Shown here: positions 43,670 to 51,147 of the stretch, in pieces | How positions within the stretch are numbered: the stretch's first letter is position 1 | Layout: every line of letters begins with the position of its first letter | Assembly (NCBI RefSeq): GCF_000429905.1 | Contig: NZ_KE386983.1 | Span: forward strand, 106,594 to 170,593 | Source of the DNA: Desulfatibacillum aliphaticivorans DSM 15576 | GTDB taxonomy: Bacteria; Desulfobacterota; Desulfobacteria; Desulfobacterales; Desulfatibacillaceae | Direction of reading: 5' to 3' | DNA: 64,000 nucleotides | The notes under the pieces: model-generated | Told to the model about the DNA's origin: nothing | Seen by the model: only the letters and a program-made list of their open reading frames with translations | The model's database searches: none | Program-made: the position numbers and the translations under genes

Positions 43670-44608
43670 CTACTGGCCGGGCATGGACTGCAGAATTTTC
43701 ACCGAATCCCATTCCCATATTCCGCCCTGATTGGCCAGGGCGAAGCCGGTGAAGGAATCCCTATAAAACAACTCCACCGTGCGAATCAGGGTTTTTCCGT
43801 CCACCATGACCAGCATATTGCCATTCATGTCCCGGCTCCATTGAATCCGGTGCAACTGGCCGTCTTCCAGCATAGGATATTGACTGGCCATGTCAATGAC
43901 ATAACTGCGGCCGCCTTTTTCCCGGATGATCTGGATGGGCCGGTCCGCGGACGGCGACGCGTTGTATACAAGCCGGTACAGGGCCCGGGCCGGGTTTCCG
44001 CCCATTAATACCATTTCCATGGCCCCCTGGGAAGGCTCGGCCGCAAAGGAAACGTCCGCCTCAAAGGCCGCCGGGATGGAGCATGCGGTTTTGATGACCG
44101 CCGGGGTTTCATATTCCTTCACGCTTTGGGTCGCGGCGCCCTGCTGGGAGCTTTGGTCGTTCGTGGCGGCGTCCAGCATGCCTTTCAAGAGTATGTTGAG
44201 AACCTCCTCCCCCTGGTTGGAGCTGCTGCTTTTTTTGGCGGCGGCTTTCTTTTCGTTCACCTGGCTGCGAAGGCGCTTGCCTGGGGTGACCAGAAAAAAG
44301 CCCGAGTCCACGGTCCAGCGAGGAGAGAGCTTGTAATTGCCGTCCGAAAAATCGTCAGAAAAAAACACCGCACGGATTTTAGCCTTGTAGGCTTCCACCA
44401 ATCCCCGCAACTCGTCCAGAAAACTGGGATGGGCGATCATTCTTTTGTCCGCGTTCTCTATGGCTTTTTCCAGGTCCGAAATCATGGATTGCAGAGTTTG
44501 GACGCTGGAGTCGCCGTCGTCCGCTGCAGCGGAAGCCGCCGGCATGGCGAATAATAATCCTGCAATCAGGATGCACGCAGCCAATTTTTTTATAGTATGA
44601 TCCAACAT
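43670..44608 (-). CDS. Secreted protein with LamG-like domain
   Basis: A signal peptide (KLAACILIAGLLFAMPAASAAA) is followed by a helical stretch (SMISDLEKAIENADKRM), a FFSDDFSDGNYKLSPRWTV segment typical of concanavalin-like/DUF1080-type folds, a low-complexity KKAAAKKSSSSNQ linker and a beta-rich half with RPIQIIREKGG, HRIQWSRDMNGNMLVMVDGK and GIWEWDSVKIL. This looks like a carbohydrate- or surface-binding protein of the periplasm or exterior. It precedes the DUF2959-like gene by about 48 bases on the same strand. Confidence 0.72.
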   Translation of the reverse strand: MLDHTIKKLAACILIAGLLFAMPAASAAADDGDSSVQTLQSMISDLEKAIENADKRMIAHPSFLDELRGLVEAYKAKIRAVFFSDDFSDGNYKLSPRWTVDSGFFLVTPGKRLRSQVNEKKAAAKKSSSSNQGEEVLNILLKGMLDAATNDQSSQQGAATQSVKEYETPAVIKTACSIPAAFEADVSFAAEPSQGAMEMVLMGGNPARALYRLVYNASPSADRPIQIIREKGGRSYVIDMASQYPMLEDGQLHRIQWSRDMNGNMLVMVDGKTLIRTVELFYRDSFTGFALANQGGIWEWDSVKILQSMPGQ

Positions 44609-44868
44609 AAAAAGTCCTCCTGCACCGGGCGTTATGGCCGAACCAGCAAGTCAGGGCGCTAAAGGGCCGCCCTTCCTCGCAAAACGGGCTTTGATGCGTT
44701 CCCTGAAACGCGTTCCTGTTCCGACAAAGATTTTGGTTGCTGACGTTACTGGGTAAACCATACCAAATCAGGTTATTGCATGGCAATGTCCTGTTTCACA
44801 TGGTCTTTAAGATTGACTAAATAATATGAAGATGATTTACTTTCGCTGCTTCAAGAGGGGGGAGTGCA

Positions 44869-45192
44869 TTGCCGCAATTCATCGAAATTTTCCAGCCGAA
44901 AAACCAGGCGGAGTTCGCCATAGTGCAGAGTTTTCTCCGCGCGGAGGGCGTGGATTGCATTGAAAAGCGCCCGCGGCATGAGAACGGCCAAAAGCCGCGC
45001 CCGGAGAAGGGCCTTCCCGCGCCTTTGTGGGCGCCCGCGGACCAGGCCGAGCAAGCCCGTGAAATCATCGCCGCCTATCTGGAGAAAGCCTCCCTGTCCG
45101 AGGAAGATTGGGCCGTCAAGCCGCCGAAAGGCTCCGGCTCCTTTTTGCAGAAAATCCGAAGCCTGCTTATCAGGATTCTGTCCGGCCCCTGA
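44869..45192 (+). CDS. DUF2007-like small protein
   Basis: A TTG start follows AGAGGGGGGAG. The 107-residue protein opens FIEIFQPKNQAEFAIVQSFLRAEGVDC, the fold of the small DUF2007 (putative signal-transducing) family, in which two-residue-side patterns resemble PII/GlnB-like ferredoxin folds. The second half is charged. It stands before a membrane protein gene 62 bases downstream. Role unknown. Confidence 0.75.
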   Translation: MPQFIEIFQPKNQAEFAIVQSFLRAEGVDCIEKRPRHENGQKPRPEKGLPAPLWAPADQAEQAREIIAAYLEKASLSEEDWAVKPPKGSGSFLQKIRSLLIRILSGP

Positions 45193-45254
45193 CGGGTTGC
45201 GGCTTCGGTCCCATTGTTACTTTTTGCAATCCTTAAAAGCACAGGAGGTAAGCC

Positions 45255-45887
45255 ATGACCCCGAATTCCCAGGCCACCCAGGCCATATTGAGAGACCCCA
45301 GCAATTTCCAGTGGTATATCATTCCCTTGCTGCTGCTCGTCCTGTACGTCTACGCCAATGAGGTTCAGCACAAGCGATGGAGCGTCATCCTTGGCGGCCT
45401 GGCCTTGTGGGGCATGGATTGGTTTAACGAAATCTGGAACAGCCTGTTTTTGCACTTCACCAATTTTGCGCCTTGCTGGGGCTTGGCCAAGAATTCCTGC
45501 TTTATCATCCTCACCGGCCTGAATATAGAAATTTGCTTCATGTTCGCCATCATGGGCATTGTGTTTTTAAAGCAATTGCCCGAGGACAAGGACATGAAAA
45601 TCCTGGGCGTGAACAACCGCTGGTTCATGTCCGTGGTCTTTTCCCTGCTGGCCGTGTTTGTGGAGATCCTGCTTAATCTGGCCGGCGCCCTGGTCTGGGA
45701 GTGGGGTTTCTGGAATATCAAGTTTCCTGTGTTCATCTTTTTGCTGGGCTATTTTCCGTTTTTTGTTGTTGCCTTTAAGGTGCATGATATGGAAAACAGA
45801 AAGAATCAAATCAGGGCCGTTTTGGGGATCCTGGGATTTGACTTGGCCTGCCTTATCGTGTTCGGAGGCGTCCTGGGTTGGATTTAA
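45255..45887 (+). CDS. Six-helix membrane protein of unknown family
   Basis: The ATG follows CAGGAGG. The 210-residue protein has six predicted membrane helices with several Trp and charged residues inside (WGMDWFNEIWNSLF, VEILLNLAGALVWEWGFW). There is no recognisable catalytic motif and no signal peptide. It may be co-transcribed with the DUF2007-like gene upstream. Confidence 0.7.
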   Translation: MTPNSQATQAILRDPSNFQWYIIPLLLLVLYVYANEVQHKRWSVILGGLALWGMDWFNEIWNSLFLHFTNFAPCWGLAKNSCFIILTGLNIEICFMFAIMGIVFLKQLPEDKDMKILGVNNRWFMSVVFSLLAVFVEILLNLAGALVWEWGFWNIKFPVFIFLLGYFPFFVVAFKVHDMENRKNQIRAVLGILGFDLACLIVFGGVLGWI

Positions 45888-45922
45888 GCCCCGTCCTGAT
45901 TATCACTATGGCGTTTTTACGT

Positions 45923-45946
45923 GCGAAATCCGTGCAAAGATTTCGC
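45923..45946 (+). promoter_or_regulatory. Hairpin before the ADH-synthase-like gene
   Basis: GCGAAATC and GATTTCGC are perfectly inverted around CGTGCAAA, 5 bases before the GGGAGGA ribosome site. It could affect translation start or bind a regulator; there is no T run. Confidence 0.4.
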
Positions 45947-45963
45947 CGACGGGAGGATAGGTC

Positions 45964-46770
45964 GTGTCCAACATAGGAAAAGAAATACGGATGGAAAGGC
46001 TTATGGACCGCAACACCGGCAGGATGGTTGTGGTTCCCATGGACCACGGCGTGACGGTCGGCCCCATATTCGGGCTGGTGGACATCGCCCAGGCCGTGAA
46101 CACCATCGCCGAGGGCGGCGCCAATGCGGTCATCGGGCATATCGGCCTGCCGCGCTGGGGCCATCGCAAGGGCGGCAAGGACATCGGGCTGATCCTGCAT
46201 TTGTCCGCGTCCACCATGGTTTCCCCCAGGCCTAACAAAAAAGTCTTGGTCAATACCGTGGAAAACGCCCTCCGTATGGGCGCTGACGGGGTTTCCGTGC
46301 ACGTGAACCTCGGGGACGACGATGAGCCCGCCATGCTGCAGGCTTTGGGCGAGGTGGCCGTGGAATGCAACTACTGGGGCATGCCTTTGCTGGCCATGAT
46401 GTATCCTCGGGGCCGGAACATCGAAAATGAAACCGATCCTGAAATGGTGCGGCTGGCCGCCCGGGTGGGCGCGGAGTTGGGCGCGGATTTCGTCAAGGTA
46501 AGCTACACAGGCGATCCGGAATCCTTTGCCAGGGTGGTGGAGGGGTGCCCGGCGCCGATCCTCATCGCCGGGGGCAGCAAACTCTCGGCCGAAGAAATGT
46601 TCGTGACCATTGAAAACGCCATGAAGGCCGGCGCCAAAGGGCTTTCCGTAGGCCGCAACGTGTTTCAGAGCAAGGATCCTGTGGCCTTTTTGCAGTACGC
46701 CTGCTCCATCGTGCATGATGGCATGACCGCCCAGGAGGCTGCGGAAAAATACCGGGAAAAAGTCGGCTGA
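45964..46770 (+). CDS. ADH-synthase/FBP aldolase-family enzyme
   Basis: GTG start after GGGAGGATAG. The 268-residue TIM-barrel aldolase (DeoC/LacD group) has VVVPMDHGVTVGPI, GGANAVIGHIG, the Schiff-base Lys in GADFVKVSYTGD and AGGSKLSAEE. It is closest in pattern to archaeal 2-amino-3,7-dideoxy-D-threo-hept-6-ulosonate synthase, which starts the DAHP-independent shikimate route. A related enzyme is the class I fructose-bisphosphate aldolase, and I cannot rule out either. A terminator follows, so it is a single-gene unit. Confidence 0.83.
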   Translation: MSNIGKEIRMERLMDRNTGRMVVVPMDHGVTVGPIFGLVDIAQAVNTIAEGGANAVIGHIGLPRWGHRKGGKDIGLILHLSASTMVSPRPNKKVLVNTVENALRMGADGVSVHVNLGDDDEPAMLQALGEVAVECNYWGMPLLAMMYPRGRNIENETDPEMVRLAARVGAELGADFVKVSYTGDPESFARVVEGCPAPILIAGGSKLSAEEMFVTIENAMKAGAKGLSVGRNVFQSKDPVAFLQYACSIVHDGMTAQEAAEKYREKVG

Positions 46771-46797
46771 TACATTTCCGCCCATCGCTGAAAAAAG

Positions 46798-46842
46798 TAA
46801 ACGCCATTCCAGGGGTTCCCGTTCCCGGAATGGCGTTTTTAA
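46798..46842 (+). terminator. Rho-independent terminator
   Basis: AAACGCCATTCC and GGAATGGCGTTT form a 12-bp stem followed by TTA. On the minus strand the same stem is followed by ACTTTTTTC, so it may serve both directions. Confidence 0.85.
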
Positions 46843-46930
46843 TGTCGGGAGGCGGGATGTCCTTGCCATCGGTCGCTTCCGCCAGGGCCTTGCCAGTGAC
46901 CCTCTGTCCCCGACAAACCGTATTTACTTC

Positions 46931-48307
46931 TTAGTGAAACAGGCTTCCGATAAAACAGTCGTTGTCGCTGCTGTCGTCGTCATCGTCATCGTCGCTTTCG
47001 TCCGTTGTAGAGGTGACCGCCGAGGTGAGGTCCGAATCCGTGGCTTCCGTGTAGGAGGCGATTTTGATTCCGTATTTCACGCCGTCGTTCAGCCCTTGAA
47101 TGGTGTAAAAATAGTAGTCGTTGCTGTTTTGCGTCGGGTCGGTGACAAGGGCGTGGAGCTTGTACTCCGAGTTGCTGGAGGAATAGTTCTTTACTTCCAC
47201 CTTATAGCCTTCCACGTTCCACGCATCGCAAAGCCACTTGATCCTTATGGTGGACTCCCCTATGGAAACCACTGTCAAGTCCGTGGGGGCGTCAATCTCA
47301 TCTCCGCCGATAAATGATCCCAGGCCCATGGGCCCGTTCAAATCCGTGATATTGGACGTGTTGAGGTAAGCGTTGTCCATGATGGTCACGTTTCCATCCA
47401 GGTCCACAATGCTCAGGGTGTTGTCCGTGGAGTCGATCACGTAGGCGTCGGAGCCGTTAAGCGGAACGGACAGGCCGGAAGGCGAGGAGCCCACGGCCAC
47501 GCCTTCTTCCAGCACGGAGAAGGTGACGGCGTTGATGATGCTGACGGTTCCGTCGGTCCGGTTGGCCGCATACAGGTAGCTGTCCCAGGAGGCCAGGGCC
47601 AAGGCGTAGGGGCCATTACCCACGGTGATGGTTTTCACCACTTCCAGTTCGTCCCCATCGATGACGGAGATGGTTCCGTCGCCTTCGTTAGCTACGTATA
47701 CGTAGTCGTTGTGTCTTGCGGCCACGATTCCTCCGGGGGAATCTCCCACGCTGATTTCAGAAACCCCGTCGGAATCCACCACACTGACCGTGTCGTCATC
47801 CGCATTGGTTACGAATATGCGGTCTCCGTCATTAAGGACGGCGACGCCCTGGGGCGAGCCCCCCACGCTGTATGTTCCGGTTTTGGAAATATTTTCAGGA
47901 TCCGAGATGTTCAGCTTGACTACCTGTTCGTTGGAAGTGCTGACCACATAAACGTACTCTGCGTCTTTATCAATGGCTATGCCTCCCAGTTCTCCGCCGA
48001 TGCTGATGGTGTCAATGACTTCGTCCTGGGTTGTGGCAATATGGCTGGTCTGAATAACCGAAACCGTTCCGCTGATGGAATTGGCCACGAACACGTATTG
48101 GCCGTCAGGGGTTACCACCACGCCCTTTGGGCCGTTTTCCACATCAATTTCCGCGGTAATTTCATCCGTGTCAAAGTCCACCACGGCTATGGAGTCCGAG
48201 CCCGTGTTGGGAATGTATGCGTACATGCCGGCAAAAGCGGCGCCTGAGCCTAAACACAAAAAAATGGCTGCAATGGTAAAAGTGACTGCCGAATTAACGA
48301 TTTTCAT
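46931..48307 (-). CDS. Secreted YVTN beta-propeller with fibronectin III domain and CFI tail
   Basis: The ATG at 48307 is preceded by CAGGAG, giving a signal peptide (AVTFTIAAIFLCLGSGAAFA). Seven propeller blades follow with the YVTN-type pattern (DTVSVVD, YVYVANEGDGTISVID, YLYAANRTDGTVSI). Around residues 340-435 is an fn3 domain with DAPTDLTVVSIGESTIRIKW. The end is a seven-Asp run, then SSDNDCFIGSLFH. The CFI-xx-L tail resembles that of the FG-GAP protein at 1807-4569. It may act in surface binding or as a scaffold. Confidence 0.85.
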   Translation of the reverse strand: MKIVNSAVTFTIAAIFLCLGSGAAFAGMYAYIPNTGSDSIAVVDFDTDEITAEIDVENGPKGVVVTPDGQYVFVANSISGTVSVIQTSHIATTQDEVIDTISIGGELGGIAIDKDAEYVYVVSTSNEQVVKLNISDPENISKTGTYSVGGSPQGVAVLNDGDRIFVTNADDDTVSVVDSDGVSEISVGDSPGGIVAARHNDYVYVANEGDGTISVIDGDELEVVKTITVGNGPYALALASWDSYLYAANRTDGTVSIINAVTFSVLEEGVAVGSSPSGLSVPLNGSDAYVIDSTDNTLSIVDLDGNVTIMDNAYLNTSNITDLNGPMGLGSFIGGDEIDAPTDLTVVSIGESTIRIKWLCDAWNVEGYKVEVKNYSSSNSEYKLHALVTDPTQNSNDYYFYTIQGLNDGVKYGIKIASYTEATDSDLTSAVTSTTDESDDDDDDDSSDNDCFIGSLFH

Positions 48308-48484
48308 TTTTTCTCCTGGTCTAAGGGGCCGCTCTATGGCGGCCTCCGCAATTGTCGTTTCGCTAAGGGAGTCGGCGCCGAACAAGGTTTGGTTACAAAG
48401 TCTGCAGAAGTATCAAATTTTTTTGGGGTGTGTTATAAAAGCCGTCAATAAACACGATATTCTGCTGGAAAGAGATCCGTTTTG

Positions 48485-49972
48485 ATGAGAATTTCCCCCT
48501 ACGCGGCAACCTTGGCTGGAGCCATTTTGATTCTTTACGCTCAGGGAGGTTTTGTTCCCGGCTACTCGCCGGATTCCGTTCAATACCTTGCCTGCGCAAA
48601 TAATCTGATGGATGGAAAAGGCTTCCACTCCTTTGACGGCTTGCCTTTCACCGGCTGGGCGCCCTTGCAGCCGCTTATAATCGCCTTCATGGGCATTTTG
48701 GGGATGAATCCCGTTACAGCGCCTTTTTGGATCAGCCTGTTCAGTTTGGCGGGTATCGTATTTACCGTACATTATGTTTTGGAACGGAGCCTGAGCAGCC
48801 GGCCTTTAATAATAATCGGAACATTTTCCATGCTCATGCCGGCCATGTTCGCCTTTTATTATATGGCTTGGTCCGAGCCGCTTTTTTGCCTTTTGGCCCT
48901 GTGGCTGGTTATTTTTTTTCACAAATACCTGGAGCGGGAAAAAGCCGCGCTTCTGGCTGCGGCCGGCGTCATGGCGGGCCTGGCTTGTTTGCAGCGTTAT
49001 ATCGGCGCCTGCCTGGTTATGGCGGCGGTCTTTCTTTTGCTTGTGCGGCCGAGCAGAACGGGGTTTTTGCAAAGGATAAAGGAGTGCCTGCTTTTCGGGA
49101 CCATCGCCTCCGCCCCGGTTTTTGCGTGGATGGCCAGAAACTATGTGACCGTCTCCTATCTTACCGGGCCGCGCAAGCCTTCCGGCCACAATCTTTTTGA
49201 AGTCCTCAATACATTCGGCGCCACGGCCGCTTATTTGGTTTATCCGTGGGACATGTCCAAACCGCTTAAGGCCCTCCTGATTTTTGCGGCGGCGGGATTT
49301 ATGGGATTAGCATTCAAAAAAGCCGGCGGCGTTTCCATGGCCGTCAATTCCTTCAAAAAGTGGACCTTCCCCTGGACTTTGGGAGTGATGACCGCCGCTT
49401 ACATCAGCGCCATCTTTTTGACCTATTTGAACACCCTTCTCGACGACTCCGCAACGCGTTACATAGCCGTTTTTTATTTCGGAATCATCATTTTGGCTTT
49501 CTGGCTTTTTGACCGGGCTTCGTCAACAAAGGACGCTAAATCCCCGGAGCGGACAAAAAGCATTATCATGCTTGTGTGTGCAGCGTGGCTGGCGGCGGGA
49601 CTTGTTGGATCGGTAAAGAATGCCGCGGATTTGCACAATGCCGGCGTTGGCAACTACCATGAAAAAAAATGGGCGGACTCGGGGACGGCGCAATGGATAA
49701 CGGAAAACCCTCCCACAGGAAGGGCTTACAGCAACCTCGCCCATTTTGTCTATTACAAGACAGGCGCCGAATGCCGTCTGTTGCCGAAAGAGCGGTCAAA
49801 GCTCGACATGCTTCACGCCGACGTCCTTGAAAACGGCTCCGTGCAGGTGATCTGGTTTAACGCTGCCAATCGAAAGCCTGACTATAGCCTGGATTCATTT
49901 ATGAATAAGTACCGGGTTGTTATCAATGCAGCGCTCAATGACGGAAAAGTCCTAACCCTTTATCCGTCATGA
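48485..49972 (+). CDS. PMT/ArnT-like membrane glycosyltransferase
   Basis: About ten hydrophobic helices. The first loop has GYSPDSVQYLACANNLMDGKGF, matching the PMT_2 pattern with its catalytic Asp in PDS. The C-terminal 100 residues are soluble and periplasmic (QWITENPPTGRAYSN). Such enzymes move a sugar from a polyprenyl-phosphate donor to lipid or protein. The start ATG is the second codon of the open frame. It lies convergent to none of its neighbours and stands alone. Confidence 0.82.
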   Translation: MRISPYAATLAGAILILYAQGGFVPGYSPDSVQYLACANNLMDGKGFHSFDGLPFTGWAPLQPLIIAFMGILGMNPVTAPFWISLFSLAGIVFTVHYVLERSLSSRPLIIIGTFSMLMPAMFAFYYMAWSEPLFCLLALWLVIFFHKYLEREKAALLAAAGVMAGLACLQRYIGACLVMAAVFLLLVRPSRTGFLQRIKECLLFGTIASAPVFAWMARNYVTVSYLTGPRKPSGHNLFEVLNTFGATAAYLVYPWDMSKPLKALLIFAAAGFMGLAFKKAGGVSMAVNSFKKWTFPWTLGVMTAAYISAIFLTYLNTLLDDSATRYIAVFYFGIIILAFWLFDRASSTKDAKSPERTKSIIMLVCAAWLAAGLVGSVKNAADLHNAGVGNYHEKKWADSGTAQWITENPPTGRAYSNLAHFVYYKTGAECRLLPKERSKLDMLHADVLENGSVQVIWFNAANRKPDYSLDSFMNKYRVVINAALNDGKVLTLYPS

Positions 49973-50189
49973 GTGCTGCGCCGCTGTTTTAAAGCCGGCG
50001 TCCACTTAATTCGCCTCCGTCTTCAAGCCCTATCTGCAGCGTGCCTCCTCCTGCGTTCACTTTTCTTGTCATGCTGATTTCCTTGTGATATCATGTTTCT
50101 ATGCATTTGTACGATCGGATGAAATATTGCGTTTTTTAATTCTGTTCAGCCCGGATGGAAAAACCGCCTCACGGACTTGTGGATATTCT

Positions 50190-51137
50190 ATGCTCAAAGA
50201 CGATGATTACGGCTTTTTGGAAGGAAGGCATGAACCGACTGACGATCCGTTTTGGCAGGAGTCCTGGTATTTCAATTTTGCAGACTCTGAAACCGACACT
50301 TACGGACTGACCCGCATTGCGTATTGCCCTTATAAGGGAAAAGCAGACGGATTGTTGCTGGCTTCCATAAACGGGCGGCCCGCCATATTATACCCGGCAG
50401 TGGGCAAATCTTTGCAATCCAGGGAGGTTTTCATCAACCCGCCTGAGTGCTTGAAAACTAGAGGCCTGGAGTTTGCCTGCCGCTCCCCCATGGGCCGTTG
50501 GGACTTGAGGTTAAAAACCCGAAACGTGGAAATGAACCTGGCTTTCAAGGCGATAACCCCCATGCACATGTTTCCGGAAGTGATTACCACGGACGGAAAG
50601 TCCGCCGCCGCCAGGCATTACGAACAAGGCGGCGCGGTCAACGGCGTGATTCGCCGGAAAGGAAAGAAAAGCGAGATCAACGGCATGGGGCAGCGCGATC
50701 ATTCCTGGGGCCCCAGGCACTGGTCCGGGGTGGGATCGTGGACCTGGATAAGCGCGCAATTCTCCTCGGGCTGGGCTTTTAATTACTGGAACCTGGGAGA
50801 GGGGTCGCCGGCGAAAACCTGCGGGTTTCTGGGCGACGCAAAAGGAAGCGTGGATTTGATCCAGGGAGAGGCGGAGTGGAAAAAAAAGGACGGCTCCGGC
50901 CTGAATCTTACCATAACCCCGGAAGGCCAGTCAGTCAGGGAAATTGCTTTTCAGGGAAGGACCCGCTGGTCTTTGTTCAAAGACGGAGCAATCATTAATG
51001 AGAATTTCGGCGTTTTTTCCTGCAACGGCGAGCAGGGCGTCGGCGTAGTAGAGCGTCTGTATAAACCGCGTTTCGGCTTGGCGAGCTACTTGCCGGAAGT
51101 CCCCAAAATGGTCGCACTAGGCCTGCAAAGCCTGTAA
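50190..51137 (+). CDS. CrtC/AttH-like (lipocalin-fold) protein
   Basis: I chose the ATG at 50190, giving MLKDDDYGFLEGRHEPTDDPFWQESWYFNF; the frame stays open 35 codons upstream without a good ribosome site. MGQRDHSWGPRHWSGVGSW is the motif common to AttH/CrtC-like and DUF7064-type proteins, two-lobed lipocalin barrels that bind or hydrate hydrophobic compounds. There is no signal peptide. The dikinase gene begins 11 bases after its stop, suggesting a shared substrate or pathway. The exact reaction is unknown. Confidence 0.72.
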   Translation: MLKDDDYGFLEGRHEPTDDPFWQESWYFNFADSETDTYGLTRIAYCPYKGKADGLLLASINGRPAILYPAVGKSLQSREVFINPPECLKTRGLEFACRSPMGRWDLRLKTRNVEMNLAFKAITPMHMFPEVITTDGKSAAARHYEQGGAVNGVIRRKGKKSEINGMGQRDHSWGPRHWSGVGSWTWISAQFSSGWAFNYWNLGEGSPAKTCGFLGDAKGSVDLIQGEAEWKKKDGSGLNLTITPEGQSVREIAFQGRTRWSLFKDGAIINENFGVFSCNGEQGVGVVERLYKPRFGLASYLPEVPKMVALGLQSL

Positions 51138-51147
51138 GAGAAGAGTT

